The translations under genes were made by a program, and so were the position numbers. 64,000 bases of DNA from Carnegiea gigantea (taxonomy: Eukaryota; Streptophyta; Magnoliopsida; Caryophyllales; Cactaceae). Location: contig JAKOGI010002237.1 in the NCBI GenBank assembly GCA_029747015.1, forward strand, positions 1 through 64,000, in the 5' to 3' direction. This document shows positions 58,856-64,000 of this stretch, piece after piece (positions within the stretch are counted from its first letter, which is position 1; the number at the start of each line of letters is the position of its first letter). The notes under the pieces were generated by a model that ran no database searches, was not told the DNA's origin, and saw nothing but the letters and a program-made list of their open reading frames with translations.

Positions 58856-59055
58856 GTGGCCTCTCTGCTTACATCTTATTTGTCCATACCTTGCTGTATA
58901 CGAATTAGGATACCCACTGAGTGTTGGACGTTCTTGTTGCTACGCTAGTAATGATTAAACAAAGGAACTTACTGATTATTTCTTGATAATTTCTATGTTT
59001 GCTTACAGGAAGAACAGCAATGGATGGCGTGGAAGAGGCTTCTAGCATTCGAAAA
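38966..59055 (+). CDS. CSTF77: Cleavage stimulation factor subunit 77 (CstF-77), 5' part, eight exons
   Basis: CstF-77 is a nuclear scaffold of the cleavage stimulation factor in pre-mRNA 3'-end processing; its N-terminal HAT (half-a-TPR) repeats mediate dimerisation. Join: 38966-39037, 39154-39216, 39949-40058, 40279-40379, 41090-41151, 41263-41403, 43950-44078, 59009-59055. These 725 nt are one open frame with consistent phases, giving ~242 residues that closely follow Arabidopsis CSTF77 (At1g17760) in order. HAT-helix signatures are visible: FWKQYVE (48-54), LWRCYIRFI (81-89), VWMEYISFL, LWKDYENFE (168-176) and WMAWKRLL (231-238). All introns but one are GT-AG; intron 7 is 14.9 kb with a GC donor. 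The remaining two-thirds of the protein is not in the window. Its upstream region and introns are filled with transposons, so expression could be altered. Confidence 0.92.
39154..39216 (+). CDS. CSTF77: CSTF77 coding exon 2
   Basis: Residues 25-45 (HLPITEAAPIYEQLLAVYPTA). Acceptor TTTTCAG, donor GTAAGC. Phase 0 at both ends. The P-I-TEA.PIYE..L..YPT block is a conserved start of the first HAT repeat. Confidence 0.92.
39524..39739 (+). repeat. 108-bp tandem duplication in CSTF77 intron 2
   Basis: 39524-39631 and 39632-39739 share the pattern AGG.C.ACTA.TATAGAATTC, then TTCATATATGTTA and CATGTAAGGCT. Copies are diverged at roughly one base in six. Confidence 0.8.
39949..40058 (+). CDS. CSTF77: CSTF77 coding exon 3
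   Basis: Residues 46-82 (AKFWKQYVEAQMAVNNDDAT...CLQVPL). Acceptor GTATAG, donor GTGTGC. It ends two bases into the tryptophan codon. Confidence 0.93.
40279..40379 (+). CDS. CSTF77: CSTF77 coding exon 4
   Basis: Residues 82-116 (RCYIRFIKKVNEKKGFEGQE...). Acceptor GACAATAG is chosen over the AG three bases later because it gives LWRCY, the arrangement seen in CstF-77. Donor GTAGGT. Confidence 0.9.
40473..40943. mobile_element. 471-bp GC-rich hAT-type element, CSTF77 intron 4
   Basis: Exact octamer CTACCTAC flanks it (40465-40472 and 40944-40951). Ends CTTAGTTTAAAAAACTCCGC and, from the right, CTCTGTTTTAAAAGGAGCGG are related inverted repeats. Subterminal AGGCGC/GCGCCT-rich blocks give locally high GC. 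It has no ORF. It belongs to the same family as 42293-43091 and 47163-48068. Confidence 0.85.
41090..41151 (+). CDS. CSTF77: CSTF77 coding exon 5
   Basis: Residues to 136 (ADIASGPVWMEYISFLKSLP). Acceptor TTGCAACAG, donor GTATGC. The phase closes at a codon boundary. Confidence 0.92.
41263..41403 (+). CDS. CSTF77: CSTF77 coding exon 6
   Basis: Residues 137-183 (AHTAQEETQRMIAVRKAYQR...HVEQLWKDYENFE...). Acceptor TATTATGCAG, donor GTACTT. 47 codons, phase 0 at both ends. Confidence 0.93.
41560..41918. mobile_element. 359-bp MITE with internal ACTTCTACC minisatellite, CSTF77 intron 6
   Basis: Inverted ends are GGGCCTATTCTTTT and, from the right, GAGCTTATTCTTTT. TTGA lies immediately outside both ends (41556-41559 and 41919-41922). 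The interior is an array of ~14-bp units of the type ACCAACTTCTACTA, broken by poly(A) runs. Noncoding. Confidence 0.75.
42293..43091. mobile_element. 799-bp GC-rich hAT-type element, CSTF77 intron 6
   Basis: Left end CTGTGTTTAAAAAAGC and reverse-complemented right end CTTAGATTAAAAAAGC are related. Flanking octamers GTTATGGT (42285-42292) and GTTGCGGT (43092-43099) match at 6 of 8. AAGCCC/GGGCTT-rich blocks lie near both ends. The middle (42500-42900) is AT-rich and noncoding. Confidence 0.7.
43950..44078 (+). CDS. CSTF77: CSTF77 coding exon 7 (GC splice donor)
   Basis: Residues 184-226 (AKGLLSEYQPKFSSARAVYR...PPAGSCK). Acceptor TTTTGCAG. Homology requires the exon to end at AAG/GCAATA, that is a GC rather than GT donor (44079-44080), since the next exon starts EEQQWMAW. 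No GT in a suitable position preserves the protein. Confidence 0.9.
44198..44382 (+). mobile_element. 5'-truncated LINE tail, CSTF77 intron 7
   Basis: The C-terminal coding remnant (WSKVLNHG.KLTFWDFVDRI) and 3' UTR are shared with 50850-51122 and 51239-51584. It ends in ATTACTCATCAAAATAATAA. It represents the last ~180 bp of an L1-type element. Confidence 0.55.
44891..45417 (-). pseudogene. LINE ORF2 C-terminus, zf-RVT domain
   Basis: The 45130-45417 frame encodes KGIYSAKSGYDFIRNKG...IIWHKLRIPTCAFITWLMVQGKLLT and a Cys/His cluster (CCFCNAEWKSHTHLFFTC). This is the zinc-binding domain at the end of plant L1 reverse transcriptases. The last part continues at 44891-45199 in another frame (VYNMWLERNRMYLS). 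The frameshift lies near 45150. Confidence 0.8.
45790..47151 (-). pseudogene. LINE ORF2 reverse transcriptase
   Basis: 47141-46476 encodes the RT N-terminal part (SSGPDGYGSKFFKSAW, LLALVPKTMNPTTSNELRPIACC, KPQGAFIPGG). 46396-45998 encodes the palm, with FVDD in place of YADD (SFVDDLLLFCKADG), and 46085-45813 the thumb (LPFKYLGAPMK). Frames change near 46440 and 46000. Catalytic aspartates persist but the protein is broken. Confidence 0.88.
47163..48068. mobile_element. 906-bp GC-rich hAT-type element nested in the LINE
   Basis: Octamers CTTCAATA (47155-47162) and CTTCAATG (48069-48076) flank it, matching 7 of 8. Ends CTTAGATTAAGAAAGCGCC and, from the right, CAGTGTTTAAAAGCGCGCC are inverted. 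Removing it rejoins LINE ORF2. The interior includes a (GA)n run (47504-47530), a C-rich run (47622-47632) and a telo-box-like AAACCCTAACCCTGG on the minus strand (47761-47776). Confidence 0.82.
48076..49109 (-). pseudogene. LINE ORF2 endonuclease region
   Basis: 49109-48846 encodes ICFWNMRELYGPNKQEVVKHL and ILGLLETKT, the N-terminal apurinic-type endonuclease blocks of plant L1. 48879-48493 encodes FITIVYGASENMERQELWEGL and VVGGDFNSLLKTAERLGG, and 48587-48180 encodes YTWYNKQGNSGVHSNLDRIL and SDHNPLLL. The catalytic N, E, D and SDH motifs are thus visible in three frames. At least two frameshifts occur. Confidence 0.88.
49164..49655 (-). pseudogene. LINE ORF1 (DUF4283-like, gag-like)
   Basis: LARVPIRVSFSNMDLRYWSKEGLSKIASLLGNPL, shown in part, followed by KTRTKFARVLVEMNI and VEYAWKPLNCSQCSMFG, is the RNA-binding ORF1 seen in plant L1 elements; the cysteine pair begins a zinc knuckle. 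The frame is lost after the knuckle. Upstream 49656-50385 is the ORF1 N-terminus and 5' UTR, with stops. Confidence 0.8.
50850..51122 (+). mobile_element. 5'-truncated LINE tail, CSTF77 intron 7
   Basis: It aligns with the last ~270 bp of 51239-51584 (ERNHCIFED...FKLYVF, then 3' UTR ATTGCCCCCCTTTTGTAT and TTCTATCTAATGCAG). A T/G homopolymer expansion lies at 50984-51003. Confidence 0.6.
51239..51584 (+). mobile_element. 5'-truncated LINE tail with poly(A), CSTF77 intron 7
   Basis: Partial L1 ORF2 C-terminus (WWTTWNERN.RIFEGKL-type sequence in shifted frames, then LRILCIWSQVLNGDTNLTFL) with a 3' UTR ending in TACTCATAAAAAAA. It is the best preserved of three related tails in this intron. Confidence 0.65.
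51585..52840. other. Intronic sequence without recognised feature
   Basis: AT-rich with a CT-repeat patch at 52459-52525. A GC-rich patch near 51880-52000 resembles the subterminal parts of the GC-rich hAT-type family, but no ends were found. Confidence 0.45.
52850..53085. repeat. CA/CG/TA microsatellite in CSTF77 intron 7
   Basis: (CA)n with embedded (CG)n (52860-52933) passes into ATGT/TATA repeats and (GT)n (53032-53047). Simple sequence; ORFs through it are artefacts. Confidence 0.92.
53155..53487 (-). other. Unidentified exon-like ORF, antisense in CSTF77 intron 7
   Basis: A 110-residue minus-strand frame with balanced composition (for example GLIDNMGLDESTTARLLDYF, SSHELEDFINKKVQ). The segment from about 53475 down to 53357 is bracketed by TGTTTCAG and CAG/GTTTTTC, like a spliced exon. 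I do not recognise the family. It could be a captured gene fragment, a nested gene or chance. No matching neighbour exon was confirmed. Confidence 0.3.
53690..57654. mobile_element. 3965-bp LTR-like unit (solo LTR) with 5-bp target duplication
   Basis: It starts TGTAACAACTC and ends GGGTTTTACA (reverse complement TGTAAAACCC). GGTAT lies exactly outside both ends (53685-53689 and 57655-57659). No ORF with retroelement domains, primer-binding site or second LTR was found. The size matches very long LTRs of some plant Ty3/gypsy lineages (Del/Tekay- or Ogre-like). It includes a 69-bp tandem array at 56000-56680 and a C/T-rich block at 56890-57300. Orientation is undetermined. Confidence 0.75.
56000..56680. 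repeat. 69-bp tandem array inside the LTR-like unit
   Basis: About eleven units are marked by CGATTC(G/T)AA near 56013, 56081, 56151, 56221, 56291, 56360, 56429, 56497, 56544, 56591 and 56660. Spacing is 68-70 bp except for two 47-bp units. The middle units are most alike (CGAATGCTAACATGTTAATT). Outer units are diverged, suggesting recent expansion at the centre. Confidence 0.88.
57660..58800. other. Intronic sequence without recognised feature
   Basis: AT-rich. A hydrophobic frame at 57746-58015 is judged noncoding. Nothing else was identified before the GT repeat. Confidence 0.45.
58808..58853 (+). repeat. (GT)n microsatellite
   Basis: About 23 uninterrupted GT units, 150 bp upstream of CSTF77 exon 8, within intron 7. 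Confidence 0.95.
59009..59055 (+). CDS. CSTF77: CSTF77 coding exon 8
   Basis: Residues 227-242 (EEQQWMAWKRLLAFEK, last codon split). Acceptor TGCTTACAG, donor GTAAGC. The following exon would be expected to start with the conserved GNPQR block; it was not found before 64000. Confidence 0.9.
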
Positions 59056-60780
59056 GTAAGCATCATTACTACAAGCGTACCATATCTCATATCTCATTCG
59101 TGTTACAGTAATTTTTCTGGTAATGTGCTCAATCATCTTTTTCTCGAGTTATAATCAGCTGCATAACAACAATGCATTAACGAGCGCTACAATGCTATGT
59201 CTCCTGATAGTTTATGCTGTATCTTTATAGTTAACCAAAAAGAAAAAAAGAAAGAACACAGAACATCTGTTTTGCATTGTCTATTTTCTTGACATATGTG
59301 GACAAAATCATTTGGCCTTTTTGAGGAACATTGGCTATAAGTCCTTTGATGTAATTTTGTTGTGGGTCATGGTGAAATAAAGGATTGAAAAACTTCTCAT
59401 ATTTTATTTCTTTTTTTAAATTGTTGGGGGAAAAGAGGGGGTTCTTTGACATATGTGGATTCACTGCAAATTGGTATTTTATTTTCTTTTTTTTAAAGAA
59501 AAAAGAAATCAAGCCCTCTCAGAGGCTGTGTTTGGCGCAAGTTGTACGTTAAGGTTCTCTATTGGTCTTTGTGGCAAATTCTTCTGTCAGGTCTGAGAGC
59601 TCTATCTTTATTAGTGGCAATTTGTAGATGTGTGAACTTGTCATTTTTAAAAGTTTTGTATCCTTATTCCTTCTTTCAAATGGTTTGGTTTGGGTAGTCT
59701 CTTTTCTTCTTATTCTCAACAAGGGTCGTGCAGTGAAGTAAGAACTTTCATTGTGTTGGGAGATTCAATGCCTTTTTGATTGTATGCTGTCTCTTTGGAA
59801 TGAAGGATGTCTTATTTGGTTTGAGAATTGTAAGATGTGTCCTACCTCACATTGCTATCCAATCATGTGCGTATCGTCAACCTCTATCTGAGTAGTGTAA
59901 AGATGAATGCTAAGGCTTAATTTTGAAGGTAGAAAGAGGCTCTCATCCTTTCTTCTTTTTGTCACCAACTTCTCTAGGTTGTTATAGTTAATTCTATTCA
60001 TCATTCACATTTTCTTTTTTTTCCCCCCAAAAAAAAAGGAATCTGGAGATTTCATTAATCCATGCAACATCTACCATCATGCCAGACATAGTTCTAAGAT
60101 GTCACAGATGAAAAAAATTTCTCCTAAAAAGCTAACTTGCAACAACTGGTTGTGTTTCACATAAGATATCTTCTTTGTGGAAGGGCCCCTGCATACTCGT
60201 AGCTTCAATGAATTGATCTACCAAAGTAGACTCCTTTTGAAAAAATTAAGGTCAATAATAAATATGTCTTTGAGGTTGCCTCGTGGTTGGGTGCTTGGTT
60301 TCTATTAGGAAGAACAAGGTTTGATTTGTTAGGCTGTTTTGTTCATATGCGTGCCAAGTGAAAAAAATCCAACGGTAGCATAAACTAATAGATGAAACCA
60401 TCCGGCATCAGTTTTCTCTAGCATCTAAACAAAATAAATTATAAATCCTCCAAAAGATAGAGACAACAGTACCATTAAAAGTGGGGAACAAATTGACCAT
60501 TATGATGGACAGGCCAAATACTTGTTGAGTCTTACTTTATTGGACTAAAAACTACTAATAGGGTAACTACACCTATAAGTTAATAAAGAATAGTGGGTAG
60601 GCTGATGGTGGCTCCTAGAATTTAAGATCCTTGAATATTGAGGAAGCATAGGAACCCTAAATGAAAACTGTGATGCATTTTGTATATATTAAAAGTCCTT
60701 TTTATGCATAATCTCCTGAGCGATTTTACGGCAATATATACTCTAGGAAGCATAAGAAGTTTAGTAATTTAAGGATTCTT
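59056..60780. other. CSTF77 intron 8, no recognised exon
   Basis: I searched by eye for the next conserved CstF-77 blocks and did not find them. The sequence is AT-rich with homopolymer runs. Confidence 0.5.
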
Positions 60781-61752
60781 TGTTAGGATAATAATTATCT
60801 TTATTCATATAATCATATCTTATCTTGTATCCTATTGTAGTTTTATATTTATCTATCCTATTTTAGTTTTATCTTTATTTTCTAAATATTTCTATCCTTT
60901 TTGCAGTTGTATTGATCCCTCTATAATACAGTGAGGAGAGAGATTTGAATGATGAAATTAAGAATTTTCAAAATATTGTAGTTTATTCAATTAAGAATTT
61001 TCAAAATATTGTAGTTTTTCAGTTGTATTGATCCCTCTATAAAACCCCTCACCACTTGAGGGCGCCGAAATCCTTTCCTCAGTGGTTTTCCATAGTCGCT
61101 TGTCACTCTGCCCGTCTTCTTGCTGCTGTTTGTGACACCTGTGCTGCTGTGTTGCTGGTATTTATTTGATCCAGATCCAGAAGTGTTGCTGACAAGTGCT
61201 GCTGTGAAGTCTGTTACTAGTCTGGCCATTCCAAGTTCGCAATCACTGAGTTGATGACTGCCAGCTTGTCTCCACACCTTCTGTTCAGTTTTACTAAAGG
61301 TCTGGAACTTAGACTAGTGGACCACTGAGAGGTATAGGGATCTCGATTTTCTTTGGTGAGAGTTAGGTTTTTCTTCCGCGAAATTAGCCGAATTTCTGAT
61401 GGTTTGGGTTTTTTGAGTACTTAGATCTTTATTTTTTTCCTGCTTCTTAATTCCTTGTTTCATTAGAGTCTTATCAATAATCTATATCAAAATTTTGTGC
61501 ACTGTTGTGTGCGTAGTGATTGTTTACTGCTGTCATTATCATTGCCGTTTGATTAAATCTCAACACTTCCATACAACATTTGCATTTTGCATCTAGCATG
61601 TTGTCATCACCCAAACAACCTTACCAATCCCAAATTGATGCCTTTTCTGAAAGACTTGACCGTCAAGGTGAAAGGTTTGATCAACTTGAGGCTAAGATAG
61701 ACCACCATTTGAAAAGCTTTCCATGTATGACCAACCTGAAACCCCACCAAAA
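60781..61752 (+). mobile_element. LTR-retroelement 5' fragment (LTR, leader, start of gag)
   Basis: TGTTAGGATAATAATTATC begins an LTR-like stretch with ATCC/TATC-rich U3 and a possible TATA (CTCTATAATAC near 60919). A leader follows, then an ORF from 61600 (MLSSPKQPYQSQIDAFSERLDRQ...) that resembles the coiled N-terminus of plant retroelement gag. It is truncated near 61752, just before the hAT transposon. LTR ends and primer-binding site were not resolved. A partial duplication of AATTAAGAATTTTCAAAATA occurs at 60957 and 60989. Confidence 0.45.
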
Positions 61753-61800
61753 ATTTCTGGTGTGTTTTTTTTTTGGGTGTTGGGGGGTATTTGTCGTAAG

Positions 61801-64000
61801 CAGTGATTCAAAACGCGGATTCGGTCGCGGTCGCGGTCGCGGTTTCGGTTGCGGTGTCGCGAAAACGGTATGATACGCTTATCGCGGAACTGATCGCGGT
61901 CGTCGCGGCGTGAAATGGTTAACATAGTTGTTTTTTCGGTTGAATTTGTACTTTTTTTGCTTTGTGCTATAATTATGTAAGTAATTGTATTATGAACATA
62001 ATTTTTGTTAACATTTGAAGACGAAGACCTTTCATAGGCATTATCCACTAGTGCCTGGCGATTAATTTAAAGTCTAAAGTTTCATTATCATATCGCTGAG
62101 TGTTTGATTAATTTTAGGTTTTGTAGCAATCAACGGTTTGTTTTAATTGTTTGAAACAAAATATTTGGACTCATGGAATTTCGGAGTGGGGACAAACCGG
62201 TCAAGACTGTCAAGTGCTAACCCTATTTAGGAAAAAAAAAATAAACAGTATTGGATTTTAAACTTTGAGAAGACGTTTTGCAATTTTATTCCTAACAAAA
62301 AAATATGCTAGGTGGAAGATAAACTGTATTAAGTTTGGTCTAAAATATTACTTTTTAAAGAATTTTATGTGAACGTAATGCGTTAATTTTCACAATAGTT
62401 AAACACGATAAGTTAATATTTATAACGTCCAACAATAGTATAAAACTACAAATGGTAGAAGATAAAATTAGTTTAAACAATCCATAGGTACGAAGTTCAC
62501 AAAAAATAAAACACGCTAGATATCTTATTATACATTTGGTACAAACTCATACCTAAAATCCATAATACATAAAAATTTATCACCACCAAAATGAATGACG
62601 GGGAGGATTCTGATAGGTGTCATCATTATTTTGATCAACACCATATGACTGTTGTTGTGGGTAGAAGATTGATTACGCTGTTGAATCCATCCAAGATTGC
62701 TCACTTGAAGTTGAATTACCGCTATAAAAGGTTAGCTGATGATAATGATGATTCCCGTAATTAATAGTTCCTTGGTTGATGATCGGAGGATTATCTCAAT
62801 GTCATCTACTTGAATCAGACCCAACAGATTGTGGTTCATGTGAAGGATAAGGCGGTGGAGGGCAATTAGTATTTGTTGAACTATATCCGTAATTGTTTAA
62901 GACACCGCCATATGTGTCATAGCCACTTGAATGAGCAAATAGACCGGCCCCTGTAAAACTTGATGGCACTTTTTGGAAACCTGCGTATCCATACATGGCG
63001 TCAGTTGGATAACCATGTGGTTGAACGGGTTCCTTACCTTTTCTTATGCGACGATAAGTTTGCGTCGGTTCTCTTGGTTGCTCGTCCAGAGAACGTCGTT
63101 TTTCTGTCATCTTCAACAGGGACACCACGACCACGATCAGTAAAGTAATCTGTTGATTGTTTAGAGGAATAGGAAGCACCCATCTCATTTGCACCTCCGT
63201 TTCCTCCATCTCCTCCACCTTCACTTCCACCATGACTACTTGAAGGCGTCGAGTGGCCCTCTTACTCATAGTCACTGCCTTGCATATCTTGTGGTTGTTG
63301 GTCACCACTGTAGCGAAATGGAGCGGTCGCATCAGGTTGGGGATCATCATCAGCCTCAATATCGATGGCGGCATTCGCCTCATTTTCATCAAGATTCAAC
63401 CAGTTCAAGTCATCTCCTTTAAAAACTGGTTGCTCCTTTTGGGACAGCCAAAGGTTTAGTGGATCATCATCGTCAAATATGTAATCCAGGTTGATAGGAT
63501 TGAAAGACTCAGTCAGTTCTTCCTCAGTCCTTCATCTTGCACATCTCAATTTCAATTTTTGATTGCAGCGAAGGAAAACAATGAGATCAAGCTTTTTATA
63601 CGTCAATCTGTTCCTTGTCTTTGTGTGCACTCGACTGAACATGCTCCAATTTCTTTCACAATTAGAGGCAGAAGTCGTTTGACTTAACACTCTAACTGCA
63701 ATGCGTTGAAGTTCAGGTGCACATCCACCATGAAGTATCCACCATTCAGCTGCATGAAATACGTTTCCTTAGAATCTTAGATAATGAAAATTCAAACTTT
63801 AAAATTTAACATATGTAATTATATATGTGTGTGCGTATGAATAAATTGTGGTCACCTGGCATTAATGATGTAATTGCCCTTTGAGCTATAGATGATCCAA
63901 AGGAGTTCATCCTATCTTTGTAAAGAAATATCTGCATATTTATGGCAATGTTAAAATTCATGAAATATAATGTAGAAGATAAATTAATAAATCAATAATT
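61801..64000 (-). mobile_element. hAT transposon, 3' part, running off the window
   Basis: Left terminus CAGTGATTCAAAACGCGG, followed by GGTCGC repeats (61821-61850), typical of a plant hAT family with CGGTCGCGG-rich ends. The candidate left target octamer is GTCGTAAG (61793-61800); its partner is beyond 64000. The coding strand is minus, with the transposase C-terminus at 62802-63931. It is inserted in or next to the LTR fragment. Confidence 0.75.
62802..63931 (-). pseudogene. hAT transposase C-terminal part (dimerisation domain)
   Basis: Minus-strand exon 63856-63931 (LYKDRMNSFGSSIAQRAI), GT-AG intron 63750-63855, then exon from 63749. This contains the hAT C-terminal dimerisation motif LQRIAVRVLSQTTSASNCERNWS with HTKTRNRLTYKKLDLIVF. 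The frame meets TGA at 63532-63534 but continues in the same frame through NPINLDYIFDDDDPLNLW. A further stop and a frameshift near 63040 follow, ending in a proline/glycine/tyrosine-rich tail (62802). This is a BED/DUF659-type hAT protein, probably inactive. The catalytic core lies beyond the right edge. Confidence 0.85.

Noticed and set aside
62960..63459. Plus-strand ORFs opposite the hAT transposase
   Set aside because: Antisense shadows of the transposase C-terminal region.

Overview
The window reads as nuclear DNA of a flowering plant, probably a eudicot. It has AT-rich intergenic DNA, GT-AG introns, plant-type transposable elements of nearly every class, and one recognisable single-copy host gene. 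That gene is the plus-strand 5' part of CSTF77 (cleavage stimulation factor subunit 77, pre-mRNA 3'-end processing), with eight coding exons from 38966 to 59055. They encode the first ~242 residues; the rest of the protein lies beyond the right edge. Species cannot be named from the sequence.

Layout. 1-1480 is AT/GT microsatellite. 1500-4095 is a decayed non-autonomous LTR-retroelement relic, followed by a minus-strand Ty3/gypsy gag remnant (to 5082) and an 897-bp element with 90-bp inverted arms (5083-5979). A degraded Ty3/gypsy pol (5980-7706, resuming at 15033-15661) is split by a 7.3-kb insertion (7707-15023). The insertion has a perfect 9-bp target duplication and Mutator-like ends, and its interior is an endogenous pararetrovirus (Caulimoviridae-type; coat, zinc finger, movement, protease, RT, RNase H, transactivator-like region, promoter). 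16742-23824 is a complete minus-strand LTR element lacking pol (LARD-like), carrying a nested 1265-bp solo LTR. 23825-29168 holds an LTR-like fragment, four hAT-type non-autonomous elements, the 3' end of an RTE-type LINE and a Harbinger transposase scrap.

29222-38651 is a ~6.25-kb PIF/Harbinger element (Myb/SANT-like ORF1 and DDE transposase, both broken). Its transposase is split by a 3.2-kb LTR element that encodes only a zinc-knuckle protein. The right end of the Harbinger element lies ~170 bp before the first splice donor of CSTF77, so the gene's upstream region is transposon DNA. CSTF77 introns are heavily colonised: three related GC-rich hAT-type elements, a 359-bp inverted-repeat element, an antisense L1-type LINE with a 16-bp target duplication, three 5'-truncated LINE tails, and a 3965-bp LTR-like unit containing an 11-copy 69-bp satellite. 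Intron 7 is 14.9 kb and uses a GC donor. The right edge (61801-64000) is a minus-strand hAT transposon inserted in an LTR-element fragment, presumably within intron 8.

The clearest results are the precise nested junctions. Target duplications give a relative order of events: gypsy, then Mutator-like unit (with pararetrovirus inside); LARD, then solo LTR; LINE, then hAT-type element; Harbinger and the zinc-knuckle LTR element. No complete transposase or reverse transcriptase remains open. The only apparently intact reading frames are the CSTF77 exons and the small zinc-knuckle ORF at 35393-35755.
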